Below are positions 44,681 through 56,810 of a stretch of 64,000 bases of DNA, in pieces; position 1 is the stretch's first letter, and each line of letters starts with the position of its first letter. Below the pieces are notes generated by a model, which made no database searches, was not told the origin of the DNA, and was given only the letters and a program-made list of their open reading frames with translations. The DNA is from Campanula takesimana (Eukaryota; Streptophyta; Magnoliopsida; Asterales; Campanulaceae), in the NCBI GenBank assembly GCA_026119855.1, contig JAOWBW010000360.1, positions 124,001 through 188,000 of the forward strand, written 5' to 3'. A program made the translations under genes and the position numbers.

Positions 44681-45417
44681 TGTTTTCATTCGAGAAGATA
44701 CCCGCTCACCTTTTTTATTTGAGGGTCGCCACCATGTTGTTATACGGAACACGAACCGTGAGATTCTTGAGTTCGGGGGTTAAGTTATGGATTGGGAAGG
44801 TCAAGGAGCACCCAATCCACCCAATCAAGGATTGGTCTTGCTTAGGTGTTTTTAATCAAATAAAGAACAAGTAATTAAAACAAATAAAGCCAATAATTAA
44901 TTTCTTAATTATTGAAATGTCGGATCATGTGCTTCGAGACCATCTCCATGGATTGGAGATGCTCTAGGCTGATCCTTTTGATGGGATTACACTACTCTAA
45001 ATAAAGAATGAGATGATAAGTAGAGATTAAAAGCGTATGAGTTTACCTAAAGCGTTCTTGAGATTCCAATTGATGGCCTTGACTAAGGCCTTGATGATCC
45101 AAGAGTTTTGTGATGACTTTGGCTTGAAAATATGGGTTTTTGGTGGTGTTTTGGTGTGAGGAAGGAATAAAAACGGGATTAGAGAGAGAGAGAGACTGAT
45201 TAGAGAGTTGTTAACCTCTTTTAGGATGACTAGGAACCATTAACTAGCATTAGGAGTGAAAGACTATTTATTTATAGGCTTAGATTGCTTAGGGACTAAG
45301 TAGAGATGTTTAATTAGGTAAGGAATCAATAGGAAACCTCCAGGAAGTCTCCTACTGATATGCTTCCCGGATTAGGAGAGTGTTGGCCAAGAAAAATATC
45401 GGGATGGAGAAGGAAAG
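44681..45417 (-). repeat. L3 LTR, upper copy, first part
   Basis: Matches 36682 onward. It is interrupted at 45417 by E4 with target GAAAG (45413-45417) and resumes at 54631. Confidence 0.92.
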
Positions 45418-48400
45418 TGTAACGCCCATCCTTAATCTCGTTAAATATTTGACTTATTTGTTAAATTCTTAACGTGCTTGTTAAATTCTTGGCTAGCATA
45501 TTTATATGCTATTTTATTTGAGTTAATTATTTAATTACTTTAGAAAATTAAGGTGGTTAAATGTCAAAGTTGAAAGTTTAAGTGCCTTTTTGTAGGAAGT
45601 GAAACTTGAGGGGCCTAGTTGCAATTCTTTGAAACTTGCAAGTATATCTTGTTTGTCTGGGATCATTATCCCCAAACAAACATTACGAACACTCCTTTTG
45701 TTCCAAAAGCCAAGTTTAGGATTCTTTCTATTCTCGACTCCTCGCGATTAATTATCTCTCTGTTCGTGATTCTGATCCCGGATAAATATTCGTAGCGCTG
45801 AATAGAGCGTTCCAGACTGATCAGAAATTAATTTGGGTCAACTTGATTTCGGACTAGGTAAGCTATTGACTCCCCCTTACTTTTAATAACATGCATATAT
45901 GTTATTCCCGCTACTTGTTCTTGTTAAAATTGTGTTTTGGGCAATTTTTGTGATACTGGTAAAATTGGGACGAAGGGAGTATTTATATACTAGTATAGTA
46001 CAGAGAACCTAAATCTAATGGGTTTGCAAATTGTTAAATTATACTCCTATTCGTGAGACGGTAAAATAGTAACTGGATTTAAATATTATTAGAAAAATTG
46101 TACCATTATTTGTGGTACGGGGAAATGAATGGAAGTATCTCTAAATGGGTATATTAGTATAATATAAAATTGTACTTATACTTTTGGGGACGGTGAAATA
46201 TTAAATTGGAATAAAAGGAAATTGTCATATTATTTATGGGACGGTAAAAGAAATGAATTGAGCCTGAAATAATGTTTTGGGTATTGCCTAAGAGTTAGTA
46301 AAAGTTACTCCTACGCTTGGGACGGGGATTTCTAAGCCTGGGAAAGAAATTGGTGTTTGCTAAAATTGGACCAGGCGCCCGCCCGGTTAGTGACCAGGCG
46401 CCCGCCCTTTTGGCCAGAAGATTTGGGTTTCTGAAATGTTTGGATGAGCGCCCGCCCGGTCCTCCTTGAGCTCCCGCCCGGTCCCCTGTTTCAACTAAAG
46501 TGTTTTAAATCTAAATTAAATTGAAAACTTATCCCTCCTAAGGCATATAGCCTTAAGATAAGATGTCCTAGCAAGTGTTGTGACACCTTAGGGGTATCAG
46601 AAGTGAGTCTTGAATTTGATTACTCATTAAATTAAAATGAGAACTTGAGTATAAAAGGAAGAACTCTTTTATATGTCTTGAAAGTGCTATGAACAAGCAC
46701 TTATGTGTTATGCTTGTCTTGGAACTAATATTTGTGCACCTTGAGAGCACCAAATTAGTGTCTTGAGCTCGAATATCCTATGTAGGGATTATGAACTTAT
46801 AAGTATGAGTTGTATAGCTCATTTACTTAATTTGAACTCGAAGTATTCTTGGTTAAGGTTTAGGGTACTACCCTAGATGACCTAGATGAGTGTTGTAGAA
46901 CACTCTAGTACTGAAAAATAGTCCCTTTGTGAACAAATGAAATGTGGACTTGAATCATAATTAAATGATAACTTGAGTATAAGAGTAGTAACTCGTTTAT
47001 GTGTCTTGAAGTTAATGTTTGTGTACCTTAGGGGCACCAACTAAGTCTTGAGCTTGAATGTCCTAAGAAAAGGATTTAAAAACTTGTACGAGTAAGATGT
47101 ATAATTCATCTTCTGAACTTGAACTTGAGTGTAAGAGTAAGGACTCTTCTACGTGTCTTGAATCTAAAGATTGTACAACTTAAGGGCATTAAAGCTATGC
47201 CTTGAACTTGAATATCCTAGGAATAGGATCGTGAACTTGATTGGGAGATGTATAGCTCATCTTCTTAATTAAAACGTGAATATAAGATGAGTAAATCTTG
47301 TACTTGTCTTAAATAACCAAAGAGTTGGATTGATAACTTAAGTATAAGTTAATTAACTCTTGTACATGTTTAACCATCCAAGAAAATGGATTGAGAACTT
47401 GGATACAAGATGATAAAATCTTGTAAAAGTCTTGATTGTCTTGAAAGTCTTGAATGTCCTGAAACCATTACATGAGTATGGTAATAAACTTGAAAGATTC
47501 TTGATGTGTATATGCAAATCTTGCATGTAGCTACTTGATAGAATGTAGCTTCTTGATTATTTGATACATGACATGAATAACCAAAGAATTGGGTTATGGA
47601 ACTAGATAGAGAATGATTAACTCTACTACATAGTTGAACTTGATACGTGTATATTGGAAGTGCTATAAATAAGCACTAAAGTGTAAATGATTTAGTTTTT
47701 AATCGTGTATATACTCAATGAAGTATATAAAATAGAAAGAAGATATCTTGTCTTGAAATGAGTTCCTAAAGAAAATAAGGACTAGTGTAATATGAAGATC
47801 ATTCATATAATCGTGAATACTACGATTTAAATTAATAAGAATGGTTATAGAACACAAAATGTGTTAGAAAATGTATTCGATTATTAACGATACATATACG
47901 TGAAGTATGACTGTGTCTAGGTACAATATGACCTATTCTACTACGTGTTTAGAGTATAATGTATTGAGCTCTATTTGATAGTAAGGGTATCGTGGTAGAC
48001 ACTTTAATGTGTTAAACGTGATATGAATATGTACGTGCAAACTTGGCATGTGACAAAGTGATATACCCTACTACTTGACTGAAGCCTGCTATTAATGGAC
48101 TCTTACTTGGATTGATCGTGTTACATGGACACTTACGTGCCATAGTTGAACTTGATTGATATTCGCAATAATTGAGTACGTGTACTTATATTCTCGTGAG
48201 CACATGATATATGATTACATGGTGCATATTCTCGTGAGCACATGATATATGATTACATGGTGCATAAAGAATAGTCCACTAATAAGGGACTGAGTTCTAT
48301 TCTCGTAGTTCAAGTAAACATCTACTTGTGCATTCTTGTGTGAGTCCAGCTGGTTCTCCTTGCTTGTTCGAAAATATATAGGTTCACGCTTGTCGCGAGA

Positions 48401-49361
48401 GCTGGGGCTTAAGTGACAATCGGGTCCCTATGTATTTCCGCCTGACCCCTTACTACCGGCCATAGTAAGGGCATAGCTTCCTTGGTTGGAGCAATAAGCC
48501 TGACCTAAGTGAATGCTAACTCTTGTCTTGAACACCTCGTGGATCTTGTTCTTGTGGATGATACTGGTTACCAGGTCTTCTTATATACTGCACAGCAGTT
48601 TCTTGTTCTTGTTCTTGGTTGTCCTCAGCTAGAAAAGCATCGACAACAAATGGTATTCTTGGGAGGAATAAGGAAGGATTCAGGTAAAATGCGTGATAGG
48701 CCTATGTGCATCTTGGTGAGTTGGTTTAGCCTCTCACACTACTTGACTACTTGTTACCTGAACCTTTCTTGAGCTTGATTACTTGTTGGGTTGGCTTAGC
48801 CTCTCCTATACTTGTTACTTGATGATACTTGATATATGTTTAGTTGAGTATCTACTTGTATTGCATGATAACATGACATATAGTTGCATGTTAATAGCTT
48901 ACTGAGATTTATCTCACCCTTTATTTGTTTAATTGTTTCCCCCCCCCCCCCAGGAAAGCAGGGGATAGTACGCAGTAAGGTTCGACTTAGCTGAGAATTT
49001 ACTCAGCAGGATATTCTTGTTCGAAGTTAGTGTCCTTTTATATTTTGGTAAGGACGATCTTGTATGAGTTAATTAAACTCTGGGCTTGTATTGGGGTAGT
49101 ATTTGTTGTCCCTAGACAGTTCTTGATGCCAGCTTATTTGCTAGGCATGTCTTCCGCTGTATGTAACCTTGTTTAGTTTTAATTTTCTTGGTCTAGAACT
49201 CGTGTGAGCTATCTTAGCTCCCTACTCTTGAGTATATATATCATGTCATTTTTGTTTTTAACAGGTATTGTTCCTGTTTCCCGTTAGTTTCTTGTTTCTT
49301 GTTAGTTACGCGCACCAGGTTCGAGGTTCTATTAGGGAATCCCGGGACTTGGGGCGTGTCA
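45418..49361 (+). repeat. L4 5' LTR of E4
   Basis: TGTAACGCCC to GGGGCGTGTCA. It contains a GCGCCCGCCC cluster (46369-46494), a donor-like CTAGGTAAGC (45854) and an acceptor-like C-tract with AG (48938-48954). Between 46560 and 48140 many CTTGAA/TTGAAC-containing short repeats fill the LTR. A 42 bp direct repeat (ATTCTCGTGAGCACATGATA and flank) is at 48190-48275. Confidence 0.95.
46369..46494. repeat. GACCAGGCGCCCGCCCGG cluster in L4
   Basis: Four copies: 46369-46386, 46392-46407, about 46446-46460 and 46469-46482 (diverged). The same set is at 51633-51746 in the other LTR. The first copy equals the reverse complement of 11287-11304 in L1-b over 18 bases. Confidence 0.85.
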
Positions 49362-49364
49362 GTG

Positions 49365-49376
49365 TGGTATCAGAGC
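49365..49376 (+). other. E4 primer binding site
   Basis: TGGTATCAGAGC, three bases after the 5' LTR end. Confidence 0.92.
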
Positions 49377-49972
49377 TATGGTTTAGCTCTAAGCCTGGAT
49401 AGGGTCTATGGCCTAGGTTGGGTTAGTCTTGGTGTGTTTTCGACGCCGAGTGCTTCGTTACTTGTTGTCATACCAGGCATAGGACTGGTGTTGATAGTGT
49501 TGATCCAATTGGATTAGATGGTTTGAGAATCGAGAGCGCGAGTGTTTAAAGACTTAGGCGTATCTATCTTGTCTTGTGGACATTGTTTCGTGCTATATAT
49601 GCATGCTTGTCCTTATCTCGTGAATTACGTGGAAATGTATTCTCTAGTAAGAGACTACCTATTGATATTGTTATTAGTAAGAGCTTGATAGAAGTGTGGG
49701 TGATAACACCCTATACGTTCTATGTTGACTGGGTCGTGTCACCGATATGGGACATTGATGTGATACGTGATATAGCTTGGCTGTCTACGTGTCATGACTT
49801 GGCTTTCTATGTGTTAGGCCAATCTTGTTTACCATAATAGATGGTAATTAATTCTCTGCTAGTATGCTTGACTATTTATGTGAGCATGATAGATTTATGC
49901 ATAACCTTTATGTTCTACATTGAAAGTCTAGAAAGGGTTCTTGAGATTGTACTGGGTATTTAACCTATGTGA

Positions 49973-50173
49973 TTGACAGTGGAGTTTCTACACCAAACTA
50001 GATGGATGTATCCATTCTTGATGAGAAACTGGGTTATCTTGAGTGGTTACAGTGCAAATACAGTGCTGACACCTGGATTAATGTTCTTGACCTCGATTGA
50101 GTTAAACGAGTTGAAGATTCAACTTGAGAAATTTCTTGATAGAGGATATATCTACCTTGTAGTGGATGTCTGA
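49973..50173 (+). pseudogene. E4 RT remnant
   Basis: Within a 66-codon stretch, SIELNELKIQLEKFLDRGYI matches the conserved Ty3/gypsy RT start (A-E-L-K-E-L-K-x-Q-L-x-E-L-L-D-K-G-F/Y-I). Flanking sequence is scrambled. It shows that the interior descends from a normal gypsy pol. Confidence 0.6.
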
Positions 50174-50668
50174 AGTGAGTATCTGTGTTGACCTATAAGT
50201 GGAAACAACCAAGGTACGTGTGTTCTTGAGATTTCGTGGTCTTGTTAGAGATTCATGAATGAATTTCGAAGGCAGCTCCATTGTTAACTATTTGACACCG
50301 AGAGCTACATCTTTTGATGGATTGTCTTGATGGATTGATATACGTAAAGTCAGTTCTGAATATTGAAACGATGGATAACCACGACTTCAGTAACTGAGAT
50401 TGCCTAGTGGATTTGACTAGTATTACAGTGATCTGGAGGATATGACCAGTCCTATTATTTCTAGTGGATATGTCAAGTTTCACCGATATAGTGGATGGAC
50501 TAATCGAGTCTACTTGACTTTATGTGTTTCGATGTTATAATTGATACATCTTGATTGCATGAAATATTTGTGAGTATATGTGTATAGTCTTGATGCTCTT
50601 GAGTTCTATTTGCTGATTATATATGTTATAATCTTGATCTAGTAAAAATTCGAGGACAAATTTTTTTT

Positions 50669-50681
50669 AAGGTGGGGAGGA
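50669..50681 (+). other. E4 polypurine tract
   Basis: AAGGTGGGGAGGA immediately before the 3' LTR TGTAACGCCC, the plus-strand priming site. Confidence 0.9.
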
Positions 50682-53600
50682 TGTAACGCCCATCCTTAAT
50701 CTCGTTAAATATTTGACTTATTTGTTAAATTCTTAACATGCTTGTTAAATTCTTGGCTAGCATATTTATATGCTATTTTATTTGAGTTAATTATTTAATT
50801 ACTTTAGAAAATTAAGGTGGTTAAATGTCAAAGTTGAAAGTTTAGGGGCCTTTTTGTAGGAAGTGAAACTTGAGGGGCCTAGTTGCAATTCTTTGAAACT
50901 TGCAAGTATATCTTGTTTGTCTGGGATCATTATCCCCAAACAAACATTACGAACACTCCTTCTGTTCCAAAATCCAAGTTTAGGATTCTTTCTATTCTCG
51001 ACTCCTCGCGATTAATTATCTCTCTGTTCGTGATTCTGGTCCCGGATAAATATTCGTGGCGCTGAATAGAGCGTTCCAGACCGATCAGAAATTAATTTGG
51101 GTCAACTTGATTTCGGACTAGGTAAGCTATTGACTCCCCCTTACTTTTAATAACATGCATATATGTTATTCCCGCTACTTGTTCTTGTTAAAATTGTGTT
51201 TTGGGCAATTTTTGTGATACTGGTAAAATTGGGACGAAGGGAGTATTTCTATACTAGTATAGTACAGAGAACCTAAATCTAATGGGTTTGCAAATTGTTA
51301 AATTATACTCCTATTCGTGAGACGGTAAAATAGTAACTGGATTTAAATATTATTAGAAAAATTGTACCATTATTTGTGGTACGTGGAAATGAATGGAAGT
51401 ATCTCTAAATGGGTATATTAGTATAATATAAAATTGTACTTATAGTTTTGGGGACGGTGAAATATTAAATTGGAATAAAAGGAAATTGTCCTATTATTTA
51501 TGGGACGGTAAAAGAAATGAATTGAGCCTGAAATAATGTTTTGGGTATTGCCTAAGAGTTAGTAAAAGTTACTCCTACACTTGGGACGGGGATTTCTAAG
51601 CCTGGGAAAGAAATTGGTGTTTGCTAAAATTGGACCAGGCGCCCGCCCGGTTAGTGACCAGGCGCCCGCCCTTTTGGCCAGAAGATTTGGGTTTCTGAAA
51701 TGTTTGGATGAGCGCCCGCCCGGTCCTCCTTGAACGCCCGCCCGGTCCCCTGTTTCAACTAAAGTGTTTTAAATCTAAATTAAATTGAAAACTTATCCCT
51801 CCTAAGGCATATAGCCTTAAGATAAGATGTCCTAGCAAGTGTTGTGACACCTTAGGGGTATCAGAAGTGAGTCTTGAATATGATTACTCATTAAATTAAA
51901 ATGAGAACTTGAGTATAAAAGGAAGAACTCTTTTATATGTCTTGAAAGTGCTATGAACAAGCACTTATGTGTTATGCTTGTCTTGGAACTAATATTTGTG
52001 CACCTTGAGAGCACCAAATTAGTGTCTTGAGCTCGAATATCCTATGTAGGGATTATGAACTTATAAGTATGAGTTGTATAGCTCATTTACTTAATTTGAA
52101 CTCGAAGTATTCTTGGTTTAGGTTTAGGGTACTATCCTAGATGGCCTAGATGAGTGTTGTAGAACACTCTAGTACTGAAAAATAGTCCCTTTGTGAACAA
52201 ATGAAATGTGGACTTGAATCATAATTAAATGATAACTTGAGTATAAGAGTAGTAACTCGTTTATGTGTCTTGAAGTTAATGTTTGTGTACCTTAGGGGCA
52301 CCAACTAATGTCTTGAGCTTGAATGTCCTAAGAAAAGGATTTGAAAACTTGTACGAGTAAGATGTATAATTCATCTTCTGAACTTGAACTTGAGTGTAAG
52401 AGTAAGGACTCTTCTACGTGTCTTGAATCTAAAGATTGTACAACTTAAGGGCATTAAAGCTATGCCTTGAACTTGAATATCCTAGGAATAGGATCGTGAA
52501 CTTGATTGGGAGATGTATAGCTCATCATCTTAATTAAAACGTGAATATAAGATGAGTAAATCTTGTACTTGTCTTAAATAACCAAAGAGTTGGATTGATA
52601 ACTTAAGTATAAGTTAATTAACTCTTGTACATGTTTAACCATCCAAGAAAATGGATTGAGAACTTGGATACAAGATGATAAAATCTTGTAAAAGTCTTGA
52701 TTGTCTTGAAAGTCTTGAATGTCTTGAAACCATTACATGAGTATGGTAATAAACTTGAAAGATTCTTGATGTGTATATGCAAATCTTGCATGTAGCTACT
52801 TGATAGAATGTAGCTTCTTGATTATTTGATACATGACATGAATAACCAAAGAATTGGGTTATGGAACTAGATAGAGAATGATTAACTCTACTACATAGTT
52901 GAACTTGATACGTGTATATTGGAAGTGCTATAAATAAGCACTAAAGTGTAAATGATTTAGTTTTTAATCGTGTATATACTCAATGAAGTATATAAAATAT
53001 AAAGAAGATATCTTGTCTTGAAATGTGTTCCTAAAGAAAATAAGAACTAGTGTAATATGAAGATCATTCATATAATCGTGAATACTACGATTTAAATTAA
53101 TAAGAATGGTTATAGAACACAAAATGTGTTAGAAAATGTATTCGATTATTAACGATACATATACGTGAAGTATGACCGTGTCTAGGTACAATATGACCTA
53201 TTCTACTACGTGTTTAGAGTATAATGTATTGAGCTCTATTTGATAGTAAGGGTATCGTGGTAGACACTTTAATGTGTTAAACGTGATATGAATATGTACG
53301 TGCAAACTTGGCATGTGACAAAGTGATATACCCTACTACTTGACTGAAGCCTGCTATTAATGGACTCTTACTTGGATTGATCGTGTTACATGGACACTTA
53401 CGTGCCATAGTTGAACTTGATTGATATTCGCAATAATTGAGTACGTGTACTTATATTCTCGTGAGCACATGATATATGATTACATGGTGCATATTCTCGT
53501 GAGCACATGATATATGATTACATGGTGCATAAAGAATAGTCCACTAATAAGGGACTGAGTTCTATTCTCGTAGTTCAAGTAAACATCTACTTGTGCATTC

Positions 53601-54625
53601 TTGTGTGAGTCCAGCTGGTTCTCCTTGCTTGTTCGAAAATATATAGGTTCACGCTTGTCGCGAGAGCTGGGGCTTAAGTGACAATCGGGTCCCTATGTAT
53701 TTCCGCCTGACCCCTTACTACCGGCCATAGTAAGGGCATAGCTTCCTTGGTTGGAGCAATAAGCCTGACCTAAGTGAATGCTAACTCTTGTCTTGAACAC
53801 CTCGTGGATCTTGTTCTTGTGGATGATACTGGTTACCAGGTCTTCTTATATACTGCACAGCAGTTTCTTGTTCTTGTTCTTGGTTGTCCTCAGCTAGAAA
53901 AGCATCGACAACAAATGGTATTCTTGGGAGGAATAAGGAAGGATTCAGGTAAAATGCGTGATAGGCCTATGTGCATCTTGGTGAGTTGGTTTAGCCTCTC
54001 ACACTACTTGACTACTTGTTACCTGAACCTTTCTTGAGCTTGATTACTTGTTGGGTTGGCTTAGCCTCTCCTATACTTGTTATTTGATGATACTTGATAT
54101 ATGTTTAGTTGAGTATCTACTTGTATTGCATGATAACATGACATATAGTTGCATGTTAATAGCTTACTGAGATTTATCTCACCCTTTATTTGTTTAATTG
54201 TTTCCCCCCCCCCCCAGGAAAGCAGGGGATAGTACGCAGTAAGGCTCGACTTAGCAGGGAATTTACTCAGCAGGATATTCTTGTTCGAAGTTAGTGTCCT
54301 TTTATATTTTGGTAAGGACGATCTTGTATGAGTTAATTAAACTCTGGGCTTGTATTGGGGTAGTATTTGTTGTCCCTAGACAGTTCTTGATGCCAGCTTA
54401 TTTGCTAGGCATGTCTTCCGCTGTATGTAACCTTGTTTAGTTTTAATTTTCTTGGTCTAGAACTCGTGTGAGCTATCTTAGCTCCCTACTCTTGAGTATA
54501 TATATCATGTCATTTTTGTTTTTAACAGGTATTGTTCCTGTTTCCCGTTAGTTTCTTGTTTCTTGTTAGTTACGCGCACCAGGTTCGAGGTTCTATTAGG
54601 GAATCCCGGGACTTGGGGCGTGTCA
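50682..54625 (+). repeat. L4 3' LTR of E4
   Basis: Same length and content as the 5' LTR with scattered single-base differences. Its motif cluster is at 51633-51746 and its C-tract at 54203-54218. Confidence 0.95.
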
Positions 54626-54630
54626 GAAAG

Positions 54631-54874
54631 TGAATCAGACTCGCAGACAGAGGAGATGTCTCGTACGAGACATCAATGTCTCATACGAGATATCCAGTGA
54701 AGATTACTGTTTTATCCTTGTCTAAAGTTTCATTGTTCAGTTTAGTCCCCAGACTAACGGAGTCAGTTAGAAACTAACAAAACATGATGAAACTAACGAG
54801 TTTTCATCCAAACACAAAGATGAGACACAAGAGTAGTGCAATCATGAAAGTGAGTTCAAAATGGGGTGTCTACA
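54631..54874 (-). repeat. L3 LTR, upper copy, second part
   Basis: Continues the LTR broken at 45417 and ends GGGGTGTCTACA. Contains the paired palindrome TCTCGTACGAGA/TCTCATACGAGA at 54658-54692. Confidence 0.92.
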
Positions 54875-54879
54875 CCAAG

Positions 54880-55280
54880 GCTTTGAAAAACCAATTTGGC
54901 TAAGAAAATAAAGGCTTATGTGCACAAGTAGAGGCTGTAAATTTGGAACCTGGACAAGCAGAAGCAAGAGGACCATCAGAATGTTTCTGCCCTGCAAGAA
55001 ATGTCAAATTTGAAACATTCTATGGGCCCAGCCAGACCATCCGTACGACTGGTTCAGGAGGTCCATTATTTTTGCAATTTTCCAGTTTCTGATCCATCTA
55101 GCCCCAGTTTATGGTGTTCCCAGAACAGTCTCATTTCCAAAAATCAAAACAAAAACATAAAACACACAAAATAAGCACATAAAGTCAACAAACGGGGACG
55201 GGAGTTTGCCCCACACAAGGATATCCCCGAATCTTCTAAAAAGAAGTTCGGAAACACCTATTCCCCAGCGGATTCGCCAC
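54880..55280 (-). other. E2 leader next to 5' LTR, with primer site
   Basis: Short E2 interior above the E3 insertion. The primer site TGGCGAATCCGCTGGGGA is on the minus strand at 55262-55279, one base from the LTR. A CCGTACG-type motif lies at 55042. Confidence 0.85.
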
Positions 55281-56805
55281 TGTAAGATACCCGCGTGGAG
55301 GCGCGAGGGATCAAACACGGAACTTTATTTTATAAGTTAACGGAGTCGCCATGTAAAATTAATTTTAAACCCAATTTAACGAAAATGGTTAGAGAAAATG
55401 AGTTCGGAGGTCAGGTTACGTCTTGGGAAGAACATAGTTCACCCAATCCGCCCCAGAAATCCGGGTCTCCCTATGTTTGTTGACCAAAATGTGCAAGTGT
55501 GTGTATTTTTAAAAATGGGAGAAACTGCCTTTTTAACAGAAAATGTTGGAAAATTAACAGAAAATGGTTTATTTGTAAAGATCTTGACAAAATCAGGTTT
55601 AAACAGAAGAAACATCCCCTGGACAAACCATCCGTACGTATGGTTAGGGTCGTCCTGTGGTTTTACAGATTTATCAGAAACAGTCCAGTTTCAGGCAGAA
55701 ACAGAGCAGTCTGCTGAAACTGGACAGAAATGTGACATTTCAGTTTATTGTATGATACATAAACATGGATAACAACATTCCTATGCTCTTGATCATCAAT
55801 TTGGATGCCAAAAACAAGGGTTTTGGAGATGATCAAGGCAATCATTGGAGAAATTTGAAGAAAGTTGATGAACATGGATTTTGAGCCAAAACAACCATTT
55901 GAATTGGTGAAGATTGAAACTTTAACATCCAAATAGATGATTCATCCGAGATTAAACCTTTGGGACAACAAAATCAACATTTTGATGGATAAAGATTAAG
56001 TCTTTACCATCCAAAGGTGACATTTTTAAGGCTAAATCAAAGTTTGGATGATAGAAATTGAGACTTTACCATCCAAACATGATCATCATGACCAAAGATA
56101 AACAAATACAAGATAAATCTACAAGTCTCTCTCCATATGTGCAATGGATCACCAAGCCAAAGTAAAAACATGAAAGTAAAGGCAAGAATGTAAATGACAT
56201 AAACATAACAACTCATGATCATCCTTTGATTTTAACCCTTAATCACACATAAAGCTTGAGGGCATCATGGAATCACCTTATGACTTGGTTCCAATTCATA
56301 AGGTTACATAAATGTAAAGGCTTTTGGAATGTAAAAGAGACAACAATGTAAATAAGCAACAATATAAACAAGATAATAAACGAGGTATGAGATGGAGAGA
56401 CGATAGGGAGAAGGAGGCCTCACCTATCTTGGTTTTGGCCTATCTTCCTCTCTATTTTCACTCAAGTTTTATGGTGTTTATGTTTTTGCTGTAATTTGGA
56501 TAGAGTTTTCCTGTCCTCAACTATTTTCTCCCCCCCCCCTGAAATGATCAGCAAGGGATTTAATTTATAGGGACCTGGAGGTCCTAAACCATCCGGCTGG
56601 TGACTCCTCGGGGCCAAACCATCCGTACGGTTTATCTTGGCGATATCTGGAACTTTCTACTTTTTATTCCAAAACAGTCCTAAGGTTTTTGGTTTATCCT
56701 AGCAAAGTTGGTTTATCCTAGCAAAGTCCTAGCCTATCAGGTTTATCCTTAAATAGTACTAAGAATTTCTCTAAGTTGGTTTTAATTCAGATTGGGGTAC
56801 TTACA
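55281..56805 (-). repeat. L2-C: 5' LTR of E2 (1525 bp)
   Basis: TGTAAGATACCC at 55281 to GGGGTACTTACA at 56805, followed by GGTAG (56806-56810). It lacks part of one CCGTACGG motif near 56590 that is present in L2-B. Confidence 0.93.
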
Positions 56806-56810
56806 GGTAG

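Larger units (their letters stand above)
45418..54625 (+). mobile_element. E4: Ty3/gypsy element with 3.9 kb LTRs, 1.3 kb interior
   Basis: Two LTRs of equal length (3944 bp: 45418-49361 and 50682-54625), near-identical by eye, flanked by GAAAG at 45413-45417 and 54626-54630. Primer site at 49365-49376 and polypurine tract at 50669-50681 set the plus orientation. The 1320 bp interior encodes nothing intact; only an RT remnant is visible. Large LTRs with a mostly non-coding interior describe a large retrotransposon derivative. It is the youngest layer of the nest by position. Confidence 0.95.
36682..54874 (-). mobile_element. E3: Ty3/gypsy (Tat-like) element nested in E2
   Basis: L3 LTRs lie at 36682-37669 and 44681-54874; the latter is split by E4. 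CCAAG flanks both ends (36677-36681, 54875-54879). The minus-strand primer site TGGCGACTTTGCTGGGGA (44662-44679) and purine-rich CGCCGGGGGGCTT (37670 upward) fix the orientation. Excluding E4 and the solo L5 LTR it is about 7.5 kb. Coding traces are limited to a gag end (40540-41210). The LTR ends, primer site and 3' modules resemble E2, so the two are related families. Confidence 0.92.
28039..56805 (-). mobile_element. E2: nested 28.8 kb Ty3/gypsy (Tat-like) element, gag only
   Basis: Two L2 LTRs (28039-29558 and 55281-56805) flank it and GGTAG is duplicated outside both. Minus orientation follows from the primer site next to the upper LTR (55262-55279) and the purine-rich GCCGAGGGGCTC next to the lower LTR (29559 upward). 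Removing E3 leaves about 10.6 kb: two LTRs, a long leader, a gag-like region (33739-34952), a coiled-coil frame and a repeat-rich 3' part. No protease, RT or integrase was found, so it is a non-autonomous element. Tat lineage is inferred from the primer site and the CX2HX4HX4C knuckle. Confidence 0.9.

Noticed and set aside
48509..48772. 87-codon frame present identically in both L4 LTRs
   Set aside because: Identity follows from the LTRs being copies of each other; composition and position give no sign of coding.
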